Below, piece by piece: positions 28,449 through 36,892 of a stretch of DNA of 36,892 bases. The DNA is taken from contig QKCK01000172.1 of assembly GCA_003245695.1 (NCBI GenBank), positions 1 through 36,892 on the forward strand. Direction: 5' to 3'. The position numbers and the translations under genes are program-made. The notes below the pieces were generated by a model. It was given only the letters and a program-made list of their open reading frames with translations. It searched no databases and had not been told where the DNA came from. Source of the DNA: Bacteroidota bacterium. GTDB lineage: Bacteria > Bacteroidota > Bacteroidia > Bacteroidales > VadinHA17. How positions within the stretch are numbered: position 1 is the first letter of the stretch; every line of letters begins with the position of its first letter.

Positions 28449-29603
28449 TCAGAAACTATATCTCAGTCTTAAAAAACCAAGATTAAGTCTTGTCTCAAGG
28501 CCGGTAATTGTACTGTGGAAATACTGCCACATGACAGAAAGGTCCAGGTTTTCAGTTGCAGAAAGGTCTAAAGCCGGGCCTGCAAAGAGACCGTTGAGGT
28601 CAGGGTACCAGATAGCAGATCCTGTCAGACCAAGCAAAGGCATTGGGTTCCATGTCACCTGCGCCATGGCAGTTATCTCCGAGAAAGCCAGCTTTGTGGC
28701 ATCCATACCCCCGTAATAGAGCTGCGAAAGGTTCCATAGCTGTAAAGGTTTATTACAATACATAACCTGGGCCATAGCTGTGAAACTGTCAGAGAAAACC
28801 TTGTCAGTGCCAATAGTAACCATTAATGTTGCTGATTTATCTGTCCTGTCGTCGACAGGTTTAAACCACGAAGCCTCGCCACGCAATGAATATGATCCTA
28901 TGGCCCCTGACCATCCGGTACCGGCAACAAATTGTTCCTGAGACATCTCCCCGGTGATAAACTGAACATCAAATCCTTTGATACTGAACCTGTACAAAGC
29001 TGCTGCAGTTATCCTGCCGTCATGTTCAGCTTTGACAGCTACCTCTGCAGAAGAGGAGGGTGTAGTAGAATAGATTATCTGAACAGCATCGCTTCCCGGT
29101 CGCTCAACATAGTCAAAGTCAAAAAAAGAATATGTATTGAAGATATCATTGGGATTCCATACCATAGTCTGACTCCAGTTAATACGCTGCCGGCCGGCTC
29201 TTAACTGAAAATTGCCCCTGTTGTATTCCACCCAGAGTCTGTCAAGCATGGTGTTGAAGATAAATCCTTTTTCATCAACCAGGTTCCATGACATATCAAT
29301 CCAGCCCGGGTCTTCCTCAAGTGATTCAGCATAGTATGGATTGGATGAGACCATATTACCGGTAACAGCCCTGTTGCGTATCTCTGCCCCCACAATGAAT
29401 GAGTTGCCTCCATATGCCTTTAGGTTAATCCGGTTGTGGATCATATTACTGTTAGTCCATGGACCAGTGATGCTGTCAAAAATTGCAGAATAAACCCAGT
29501 TAACATAACCTGAACAGGTTATGTTCTGCCCCTTCTCCTGAGCAAAAAGAGTCTGAGCGGCAGACAAAAAAATGAGTAATATAATAACCGTTGCTCTCCT
29601 CAT
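28449..29603 (-). CDS. Outer-membrane beta-barrel protein of a LolA-like/ABC operon
   Basis: Signal peptide, alternating strands, RAGRQRINWSQTMVWNPNDIFNTYSFFDFDYVERPGSDAV, C-terminal Phe. Confidence 0.7.
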   Translation of the reverse strand: MRRATVIILLIFLSAAQTLFAQEKGQNITCSGYVNWVYSAIFDSITGPWTNSNMIHNRINLKAYGGNSFIVGAEIRNRAVTGNMVSSNPYYAESLEEDPGWIDMSWNLVDEKGFIFNTMLDRLWVEYNRGNFQLRAGRQRINWSQTMVWNPNDIFNTYSFFDFDYVERPGSDAVQIIYSTTPSSSAEVAVKAEHDGRITAAALYRFSIKGFDVQFITGEMSQEQFVAGTGWSGAIGSYSLRGEASWFKPVDDRTDKSATLMVTIGTDKVFSDSFTAMAQVMYCNKPLQLWNLSQLYYGGMDATKLAFSEITAMAQVTWNPMPLLGLTGSAIWYPDLNGLFAGPALDLSATENLDLSVMWQYFHSTITGLETRLNLGFLRLRYSF

Positions 29604-29608
29604 AGATC

Positions 29609-30292
29609 TCAGCGTCGTTCATCTGACACCACACGACCATCTTCAAGAGTAATAATACGGCGTGCCCGTCTGACAACCCGTGAGTCGTGTGTTGAAAAGA
29701 TAAATGTCATCTCTTCGTCCCTGTTTAGCTTCTCCATAATATCAAGAAGCGTATCTGTTGATTTTGAATCGAGGTTGGCAGTCGGTTCATCAGCCAGGAT
29801 AAATTCAGGTCGTGTTGCCAGGGCTCTTGCCACGGCAACGCGTTGCTGCTGTCCTCCCGACAGCTGCGAAGGTCTGCTGTTACCTCTGTCAGCCAGCCCG
29901 ACTGAATGAAGCAGCTCGTCAGTCCGCTTTTTCCTCTTATCTGCAGGCCAGTGCTGCAGATTCATAATAAAGCCTATATTCTCTGATGCAGTCAGGACGG
30001 GGATAAGATTATAAGACTGAAAGACAAACCCCACATGTTCCATTCTGAAATCAATCAGTTCAGAAGGCCGCAGCTCAGAAAGCCTGTGTCCCGCAACAAT
30101 TATCTCGCCGTCAGTTGGCTGGTCAAGACCTCCGATAAGATTCAGAAGGGTAGTCTTACCTGAACCTGAAGGGCCAACCACAGCAGCAAACTCACCCCTC
30201 TCAAAACTGAGAGTCACTCCATTCACAGCTGTCACCGCCACTTCTGTGTCATGATAGGTCTTATATACCTCATTAATCTCAAGTACATTCAT
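29609..30292 (-). CDS. ABC transporter ATP-binding protein (LolD/MacB-type)
   Basis: GPSGSGKTT, LSGGQQQRVAVARAL, LADEPTANLD; start MNVLEINEVYKTY at 30292 preferred. Confidence 0.92.
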   Translation of the reverse strand: MNVLEINEVYKTYHDTEVAVTAVNGVTLSFERGEFAAVVGPSGSGKTTLLNLIGGLDQPTDGEIIVAGHRLSELRPSELIDFRMEHVGFVFQSYNLIPVLTASENIGFIMNLQHWPADKRKKRTDELLHSVGLADRGNSRPSQLSGGQQQRVAVARALATRPEFILADEPTANLDSKSTDTLLDIMEKLNRDEEMTFIFSTHDSRVVRRARRIITLEDGRVVSDERR

Positions 30293-30332
30293 GATGTCTG
30301 TTTTCTTTTTACATTTTATCTTTTTCAGCCTC

Positions 30333-31778
30333 CTACTTCTCACCCCTGAGTGCCTCAACGGGATTGAGTTTAAGAGCCTTACGCGCCGGATATACAGATG
30401 ATATAATGCCTGTCAGAATAATCAGGCAGGCTGTTATTGTAAAAAAGAGAGGATCAATTACCGGAAAGAGATTTACCGAATATCCTATCGCCTCCATCCC
30501 TTCTGAGTAATTAACCAGATTAATGCCATTCCTTGATGTAACAGCAATAATAACCATCCCCACTATCATGCCGGATATTCCACCTATTACGGACAGAAAA
30601 ACAGATTCCGTCATTATCATTGCAAAGATCTTTTTTCTGTTCATCCCTATTGCAGCCAGCATTCCTATTTCGCGTGTTCTTTCGAGCACAGCCATAAGCA
30701 TTGTGTTAACAATTCCGAAAGCCAGGGCAGCAAGGATTATTATCATGAAAAGAGCATATATCTGCTGCATGAAGTCAGCCAGCATAGCCAGGTCAGGTGA
30801 TATCTCCTTCCAGTTAAGAACCTCCAGTGAAGGCAGTGCAGCCCTCACCTCCCGGGTAACCCTGTCTGTAATATCATTATCAGTCAGTCTGGCAATAATC
30901 CTGTGGTAGTTACCAGGCTCTATACCAGTTAGAGAGCATAGTTCATCATAAGGAACAAAAACCGAAGAAGTTTCAAACATATCATTGTTGGTACGGAAAA
31001 TACCTGTGATCCTGAAGGTTGCTCCTGTCTGATTCCCTTCACAATCAACAAAAGTGAATACAATTCTTGATCCCTCCCTGTATGACCATGCTGAAGAGAA
31101 AACCTGTCCCGAGTATTGCCTGAACTCCTTATGCGAAAGAACATTTCTTAATTCAGCCTTCAGTTTCTTCTCTGATACAAAACGCACACCCCTGAATTGT
31201 TCAAGCTTCAAAATAACTTCCTGTGGTATATCCGATTCCGACATCTTGTTAAAAGCCTCATCATCCATCATGTACCTGACAATATTGAGCTCTTTTGCCA
31301 GCTTCTCACCAATATATGCAGTGTTGTACTTCGTCTCACCCTGGAAAAATCCACCTGTTCCGGGAATAACCTTTTCACCGAGAGTGAAGATATGCCTCTC
31401 CTTTTCCGGATCAATTCCAACAAGCATAACGCCAGTGCTCTTCCTTGCTGTAGATGCCATCGCCTGAACAATAATACGTCCTGTTGCATCTTCCACTCCC
31501 TCAGTTGTGAGTATCTTCTCAAACAGGGTATCCAGATCAGGAATAAAGTCGTTTATATCATTGCTGCTCCTGAAATCCTTGTTGTTTATCTGAATATGCG
31601 ACAGCTCTTCGTTTACGGCTGAGTCAATGCGCTGAACCACACTGCTGTTCATTACAGCAATAGAAAAAACACCCGCAAAAACACCAATTGTCATCGCGGC
31701 TATCACAATCAGACTTCTGACCTTGTTACGCCAGACATTTTTCCATGCAATCTCTATTATCATGGTCTTTATTATCAT
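30333..31778 (-). CDS. ABC transporter permease (FtsX/MacB/LolCE-type)
   Basis: AWKNVWRNKVRSLIVIAAM; periplasmic domain; FtsX C-terminal ERTREIGMLAAIGM..YPARKALKLNPVEALRG. Confidence 0.9.
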   Translation of the reverse strand: MIIKTMIIEIAWKNVWRNKVRSLIVIAAMTIGVFAGVFSIAVMNSSVVQRIDSAVNEELSHIQINNKDFRSSNDINDFIPDLDTLFEKILTTEGVEDATGRIIVQAMASTARKSTGVMLVGIDPEKERHIFTLGEKVIPGTGGFFQGETKYNTAYIGEKLAKELNIVRYMMDDEAFNKMSESDIPQEVILKLEQFRGVRFVSEKKLKAELRNVLSHKEFRQYSGQVFSSAWSYREGSRIVFTFVDCEGNQTGATFRITGIFRTNNDMFETSSVFVPYDELCSLTGIEPGNYHRIIARLTDNDITDRVTREVRAALPSLEVLNWKEISPDLAMLADFMQQIYALFMIIILAALAFGIVNTMLMAVLERTREIGMLAAIGMNRKKIFAMIMTESVFLSVIGGISGMIVGMVIIAVTSRNGINLVNYSEGMEAIGYSVNLFPVIDPLFFTITACLIILTGIISSVYPARKALKLNPVEALRGEK

Positions 31779-33187
31779 GCCCTGAGGGCGTTAATAACAT
31801 TTATCCTGTAAATCTTTCTTATGCAGAAAAACACTGCAATTACCAGCATTATCAGAACTACAAGGGTCTGCCAGAGATAATATGTATCAGGCAACATAAA
31901 TGGCATAACAGGTTCAAAGCCATAATCCTCATACATCCTTGCCATCTGACCGGTGAAACGTATAGGGTGAGTATTAAAATAAAATGCAAAAGGTATAGTT
32001 GCGATTACTCCGGTAATTAATCCGAGCAGACCCATCAATATCAATTCAATTGACACAACCTTTGCGAGTCTTCTTTTTTGCATTCCTATTGAGATAAGCA
32101 TCCCGAATTCTCTTTTCCTCTCTGACATCATCATCAGTACAGTACCAAAAACACCAAAGGCAATAACAAGATAAAGAATACCAATCATTATCAGACCGCT
32201 TTTGCTGTCAGCTTCCATCTGGTTAACCAGTATTTCATTCATCTCCTGCCATACGAGTACCTTTAGAGGAGAGCTAAGCGTTGAAGAAATTCTTGTCTTT
32301 GTCTCAGCTATAGCCTCTTCAGAGTTGTCTTTTATATCTAATACAGCTGATGTAACCATCCCTGGTGTATCATAAAATAATCTTGCCGAATTGACCGTCA
32401 GATAAACAATCTTATTGTCTATATCGGGTGTTGGAAGCTTTACTATTCCGTCTACCACATATTTTGCTGCAGCTGAAGAAGCATGATACCCCTGACCTAC
32501 CATAACCAGAGTGTCCCCCACATTCAGATGAAGATAAACAGAGAGCTTATCGCCAATAAGTACCCCTGGAGAAGTCTCACCGAAGTAACCATTCGGGAAT
32601 GATGCCTTTTTTCTGATAAGAGGTAGTATCACAGCAGTATCAGACTCTTTCAGGTCAAGGTCTGCCATCAAACGGCCCACGCTTGAATATGACTCATTCT
32701 CAAAAAGAGGCAATAACTTCTTAATCTTGTCAGGCACTGAATCCTCAGACATCTCTTTTACTATCTCAGGTGTAAACCTGTACTTCACCAGCCGGTCCTT
32801 TATCCCAGAAACCTCATTCTCAAGTACCGGATCAATACCCATAACAATCACTCCCTGTGTGCGATTTCCACTTGCAGCTAAAGCAAATGATTCGATGCGT
32901 GGGATAACTTTGTCAATGTTTTTATCAGCCTCAAGAGCAGATACCTGCTGGTCTGAAAGGACGAAGCAATTGTCAATAACAGGCTCATCAGCAAAGGCAG
33001 AGTCCTGTATCTGAAGATATCCTGTATATGATTCAATCACATTTTTAAACATGTGATCGTAAGTCCCCAGCTGAAATGATCTCATAACAAGAGCAAAGAA
33101 GACAGCAAAGAAGACAGAGGCAGCTGTTATCATCGTTCTCCTGCGGTTTCGCCAGAGATTCTTCCATGCAAGTTGATAATCTTTCAT
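31775..33187 (-). CDS. ABC transporter permease (FtsX/MacB/LolCE-type)
   Basis: AWKNLWRNRRRTMITAASV..SERKREFGMLISIGMQ..INALRA; 4-bp overlap with next permease. Confidence 0.9.
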   Translation of the reverse strand: MKDYQLAWKNLWRNRRRTMITAASVFFAVFFALVMRSFQLGTYDHMFKNVIESYTGYLQIQDSAFADEPVIDNCFVLSDQQVSALEADKNIDKVIPRIESFALAASGNRTQGVIVMGIDPVLENEVSGIKDRLVKYRFTPEIVKEMSEDSVPDKIKKLLPLFENESYSSVGRLMADLDLKESDTAVILPLIRKKASFPNGYFGETSPGVLIGDKLSVYLHLNVGDTLVMVGQGYHASSAAAKYVVDGIVKLPTPDIDNKIVYLTVNSARLFYDTPGMVTSAVLDIKDNSEEAIAETKTRISSTLSSPLKVLVWQEMNEILVNQMEADSKSGLIMIGILYLVIAFGVFGTVLMMMSERKREFGMLISIGMQKRRLAKVVSIELILMGLLGLITGVIATIPFAFYFNTHPIRFTGQMARMYEDYGFEPVMPFMLPDTYYLWQTLVVLIMLVIAVFFCIRKIYRINVINALRA

Positions 33188-33218
33188 ATATTTTTCTCTG
33201 ATTGATTATTAACTCATA

Positions 33219-33989
33219 CTATCTTAAGTTTTTCATATTCTGTTGCGAAAAATAACTTTCAGCAATATCAATATTGAATTTTATTTCCTTGATTCTTACA
33301 ACGGTTTTATTTCCCTCCTCTTCGGCAGGAACAAGTTCAATAACAGTAGTTATCAGGCGTCCATCCATAACCTTTATCTCCGAAGCTGTCTCTGTCCGTA
33401 CAAGATACCCATCTTCATCATACAACTCTGCCTTAAGCACCAGGAAATCCTTTTTATCAATCCATCTTATCTGATGACCCCATAGCACATCTGATCCGGG
33501 TAATGCCTCCATTCTGATTTTATAACATAATCTGCCGTCAATAACCTCCTCTCCGTCAATAACATGTGTGTAGTCATTGACTACTGATGATTCTTTTAGT
33601 ATGTCATCATTTGTGTAGTCTGAGCCCATCCATCCCTGCGACATCATTGATGGTGGCAGTTTTATAAGCCGGTTTATTGACGGATTCCAGTTCCACATTT
33701 CGTTGCCTCGTTTCAGAAATGATTGCCCCTTGTCACGCGCAGGAGAGGTGATAAGAGTAAGCGAATAATCATCTCCCAGCGACCATGACCTGAACTCTAC
33801 GGTGCGCTGCCATGAAGGACGGACAATAGTCATGGACATCACACTGTATCCCGACTTCTCGCCGTTGAATTTATCATCAGCCTTTTTTACAATCTCTTTT
33901 GCAGAGAGATCCTGTGAAAAGGAAACTGTTACCCCCGGAAAAACGAGAAGGCAACACAGTAATACAATATTTACTAACCATTTTTTCAT
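33219..33989 (-). CDS. LolA-like periplasmic protein (outer membrane lipoprotein-sorting protein family)
   Basis: Signal peptide; RGNEMWNWNPSINRLIKLPPSMMSQGWMGSDYTNDDIL; IRWIDKKDFLVLKAELYDEDGYLVRT. Confidence 0.85.
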   Translation of the reverse strand: MKKWLVNIVLLCCLLVFPGVTVSFSQDLSAKEIVKKADDKFNGEKSGYSVMSMTIVRPSWQRTVEFRSWSLGDDYSLTLITSPARDKGQSFLKRGNEMWNWNPSINRLIKLPPSMMSQGWMGSDYTNDDILKESSVVNDYTHVIDGEEVIDGRLCYKIRMEALPGSDVLWGHQIRWIDKKDFLVLKAELYDEDGYLVRTETASEIKVMDGRLITTVIELVPAEEEGNKTVVRIKEIKFNIDIAESYFSQQNMKNLR

Positions 33990-33991
33990 GA

Positions 33992-34624
33992 CTACCTGTA
34001 TCTTGATATTATTGCATCAACCATTTTTTCATAATATGGTGTACTATATAGCTCTTCAGAAAAGAGGAAGGTAAGCGCAAAACCCTTTAGTGTATTTACA
34101 AACATAAGCATCTCAATCATCGGATCATACGACTCATCACTGCCATTACCCCTGGCTGTAAAATACTCAATGAACATTCTTACCATCTCCTGGCTGAAAA
34201 CCCTCATATTTTCACCACCTCTTTTTACCAGATCATTCTCCCTGACAAAAAGACGCTCATATACATCATTCTGCATCATTATTGCAAAAAGCAACCGCCA
34301 GAACCGGCTCTTCTCCCTTATTATATCAAATATCTTTCTTACAAAAACTTCAAACTCCTCAACTGAAAGGTGGCCATCATGATCAGTGTCAAAAGAAGAG
34401 TAAAGCTCATCAATAGACTCTGAAACTATCTCGGCAAGGATATCGTCCTTGCTTCTGAAGTAATTATATATCAATCCTTTTGATATCCCTGCTTTAGCAG
34501 CAATTGTGCTTATTGTGGTGCTGTGAAAACCCAGGTCAGCAAAACAGGTAAGAGCAACCTCTTTTATCAAGGCACGCTTTGCCTTCCTTATGGTATCATA
34601 TTGTCTTGCAGTCCGTGGTGACAT
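33992..34624 (-). CDS. TetR family transcriptional regulator containing an EF-hand-like loop
   Basis: HTH ADLGFHSTTISTIAAKAGISKGLIYNYFRSKDDILAEI; DTDHDGHLSVEE; start MSPRTARQ at 34624 preferred because the promoter/operator covers the longer N-terminus. Confidence 0.9.
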   Translation of the reverse strand: MSPRTARQYDTIRKAKRALIKEVALTCFADLGFHSTTISTIAAKAGISKGLIYNYFRSKDDILAEIVSESIDELYSSFDTDHDGHLSVEEFEVFVRKIFDIIREKSRFWRLLFAIMMQNDVYERLFVRENDLVKRGGENMRVFSQEMVRMFIEYFTARGNGSDESYDPMIEMLMFVNTLKGFALTFLFSEELYSTPYYEKMVDAIISRYR

Positions 34625-34633
34625 AGCTACTTT

Positions 34634-34655
34634 TTTGACTGAACGTCCGGTCAAA
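34634..34655. promoter_or_regulatory. 22-bp near-perfect palindrome, candidate TetR operator
   Basis: TTTGACTGAAC|GTCCGGTCAAA; half-sites match at 9 of 11 positions. Confidence 0.75.
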
Positions 34656-34683
34656 GCTAGGCCATTTTTTTACCCAATGCAAA
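34652..34683 (-). promoter_or_regulatory. Bacteroidetes-type promoter of the TetR operon
   Basis: - strand TTTG (34680-34683) - 20 nt - TAGCTTTG (34652-34659), matching TTTG/N19-21/TAnnTTTG. Confidence 0.7.
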
Positions 34684-34690
34684 TTTTTTT

Positions 34691-35479
34691 TCAATATGCA
34701 TTCAGAAGATTTTTCATCTTTTCAACTTCACCCGCTCCCTTTCCCTTTTTCAGTATTTCATTCAGCCAGGTACCATACATGGGATTAGGAAGAATAATAT
34801 AACTGGTTCCAAAAAGTGCTTCATTCCCGTCAACCGTATCAAATGAGGGAGCGTCAGGGCGTTTTTCCCATATACCGTCAAAATCACTCAGACTGTCACC
34901 TATCAACAATACAATATTATATCTGTCTGAGATTCTATTACGCCTGGAAACCTTCGATGAGTTCTCACCCATAAGCATTACATGAACACTGTCGGCTCCC
35001 GGAAAACCTTCAGCCGAGAGATTTCTGACAGTGGCATCGAATACAGATGAGCTCCTGTTTGAAACATAAAAAAGTGTCACACCCAGCGAATCTGCAAAGC
35101 GGGTGAATGACAGTGCGCCGGGCAGTGCTTTTGCTTTTTCCATAACAACCCACTTGTTCCAGAGCTCTTCAGAGTATTGCACCTCATTCAGTATCAGCCA
35201 TGCTTCAAACGGACTGTTATCAAGGATTGTCTCATCTATATCGAGCACAACTGCAAGCGGTTTGCCATCATTTGCACTGGCTGTCTTTTCCTCAAGCGCT
35301 CTCTTTGCATTCCTGTAGCATTGAATATACAAAGCCCTCATCTCACCTGACTTCTGATACCATAAAACAGGAAGGAGCAATTCATCCTGTGATTCCTTTA
35401 TATTGGAAGCAGGTATAACTCTATGACTACAGGCTGACAATAGCAGTAGTATCAAAAAATAAAATAGAGTGTGCTTCAT
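34691..35479 (-). CDS. 5'-nucleotidase, lipoprotein e(P4)-type HAD acid phosphatase
   Basis: Lipobox LLSACS; AVVLDIDETILDNSPFEAW; FYVSNRS; LLIGDSLSDFDG. Confidence 0.9.
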   Translation of the reverse strand: MKHTLFYFLILLLLSACSHRVIPASNIKESQDELLLPVLWYQKSGEMRALYIQCYRNAKRALEEKTASANDGKPLAVVLDIDETILDNSPFEAWLILNEVQYSEELWNKWVVMEKAKALPGALSFTRFADSLGVTLFYVSNRSSSVFDATVRNLSAEGFPGADSVHVMLMGENSSKVSRRNRISDRYNIVLLIGDSLSDFDGIWEKRPDAPSFDTVDGNEALFGTSYIILPNPMYGTWLNEILKKGKGAGEVEKMKNLLNAY

Positions 35480-35569
35480 TTATAAATATTTTACTGATTC
35501 ATAATAATTTTGGTACCCTTTGTTACGTTGATACCACAGGTCTAATTAACAAATTATTATTCTATCCTG

Positions 35570-35605
35570 CCTGTTATGTTCTGAAAGATTTTTATCTTTA
35601 ACAGG
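35570..35605 (+). promoter_or_regulatory. Leader hairpin upstream of the GH16-like repeat protein
   Basis: CCTGTT / AACAGG outer arms and AAAGAT-TTTT-ATCTTT inner stem. Confidence 0.35.
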
Positions 35606-35622
35606 TTATATCTAAAACAATA

Positions 35623-36892
35623 ATGGCAATGTCGAGTCTAAAGTTGATGCTTGGAATGGTTCCGGCAACATCAAAATTGGAAAAGGTTGAAAATGCGCTT
35701 GTTGCTGAATATGAAAAACTTATAGCTTATGCCGCTTCTAATGAGTTAGCACGATACTATGATCTGTATGAAAAGGTAAACTCTTCTTCATTCAAGCAGA
35801 AAAGAAAAGAGATAGAATCGCTCTCATATAAAGGCTCGGAAGAGTTTTCAAGGGAACAGGAATTTATTAAACTTAAAAAAACAAGGGAGCTTACTCTCTT
35901 TTTCCGTACTCTTGCCGGCAGTGAACTGAAAAAATACGATGAGATTGCTAACTCTAAGTTACTTGCAGATTACTTTGAGCTTGAGAAATTCATCTCCTCT
36001 GCCGGGTTCAAAGAAAAGCAGAAGATGAAACCTGTAACTTTCAAAGACTCTGAAGAATATCAGAAATTCCTAAAGTATAAAAAGCTTCGGTCAGACAAGG
36101 ATGTCAGGAAAAAGAGGGATGAAGAAAAGGTTAAACTATATGAAGAGTTAAGTCAGTTTGTCTCATCTCCTGAATTCCAGAAGAAAAAAGAGATGAAGCC
36201 CATTAAGTTCAAGGATACGCCTGAATTCCAGAAGATGAAGGAGTATCAGAAGATGAAGGAAAACAGCGACATCAGGTTTTATTTTAAATATAAATCTTCA
36301 AAAGAGCTGGCCAATTATCTTAAAGTAAAGGACTCCCCTGTTCTTAAAAGATATCATGAGCTTGACGCCTACCTTAAGTCGGGTGAATTTGCAACACGGA
36401 AGGAATACCTGCTTGATAAAAAGCGTTTTGAAAAAAGCGACATGTACAAAGATCTTCTTGAATATAATGCATTAAAGGATTCTGATGATATCAACTGGTA
36501 TTTCAGTGTAAAGGATTCATCAAAATTCAATGTATTAAAGAGCCGGGAGAAGACATTCAGTGATGAATTTGACGGAGAGAAGCCTGATAAGGATAAATGG
36601 TTAACAAATTACTACTGGGGAGAGAAACTGCTTCATGACAGATACAGCATTGACACAGATCTTCATGCCTATACTCCGGAAGAGAACTTTGAAATGAAAA
36701 ACAGTCTTCTGCGGATAATCACCAAACCACAGAAGATAAGCGGAAAATCATGGAGTGCTGAAAGAGGTTTTAATCAGAAGGAGTTTTCGTTTACTTCGGG
36801 GCTGATCAACACCGGTGTTTCATTCAGACAAAAATACGGAATCTTTGAAGCAAAAATCAGGCTTAATAACCCTGAATTCAGAAATGCATTCT
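35623..36892 (+). CDS. Partial CDS (runs off window): charged helical repeats followed by a GH16-like glycoside hydrolase domain
   Basis: Open from ATG 35623 to window end (423 codons, no stop; absent from ORF track). C-terminal FSDEFDGEKPDKDKWLTNYYWGEKLLHDRYSIDTDLHAYTPEENFEMKNSLLRIITKP..GFNQKEFSFTSGLINTGVSFRQKYGIFEAKIRL is GH16-like. Confidence 0.82.
   Translation, partial: MAMSSLKLMLGMVPATSKLEKVENALVAEYEKLIAYAASNELARYYDLYEKVNSSSFKQKRKEIESLSYKGSEEFSREQEFIKLKKTRELTLFFRTLAGSELKKYDEIANSKLLADYFELEKFISSAGFKEKQKMKPVTFKDSEEYQKFLKYKKLRSDKDVRKKRDEEKVKLYEELSQFVSSPEFQKKKEMKPIKFKDTPEFQKMKEYQKMKENSDIRFYFKYKSSKELANYLKVKDSPVLKRYHELDAYLKSGEFATRKEYLLDKKRFEKSDMYKDLLEYNALKDSDDINWYFSVKDSSKFNVLKSREKTFSDEFDGEKPDKDKWLTNYYWGEKLLHDRYSIDTDLHAYTPEENFEMKNSLLRIITKPQKISGKSWSAERGFNQKEFSFTSGLINTGVSFRQKYGIFEAKIRLNNPEFRNAF

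Noticed and set aside
30523-31622. Several 128-141 aa + strand ORFs
   Set aside because: Antisense to an FtsX-type permease with clear family features

Overview
Chromosomal segment from a Bacteroidetes/Bacteroidales-like bacterium, inferred from gene families, TAnnTTTG-type -7 boxes, few Shine-Dalgarno sequences, and Bacteroidetes-style atpB and rpmF/plsX/fabH neighbourhoods. It is mostly housekeeping: ettA; a DUF2723 membrane protein; a nearly complete F1Fo-ATP synthase cluster with a polyprenyl synthetase inserted before atpD and an aromatic amino acid decarboxylase abutting atpC; bactofilin; DUF177-rpmF-plsX-fabH; a LiaF-like/LytS/LytTR cassette; yidD; and a Zn metallopeptidase. The most interesting parts are: (1) a TetR-LolA-like-ABC(2 permeases + ATPase)-outer-membrane-barrel operon (28449-34654), whose TetR carries a textbook EF-hand loop between the predicted alpha4 and alpha5 helices and whose promoter overlaps a near-perfect 22-bp palindrome; (2) a truncated ORF at the right edge, absent from the supplied ORF track because it has no stop, with four degenerate charged helical repeats and no obvious signal peptide ahead of a GH16-like domain; (3) a DUF134-zinc ribbon-NifX-like-His-rich fusion protein with a perfect palindrome upstream; (4) several intergenic palindromes/hairpins, including two mutually exclusive inverted repeats upstream of yidD. 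No tRNA, rRNA, CRISPR or mobile element was recognised. All family assignments come from reading the sequence, not from database searches.
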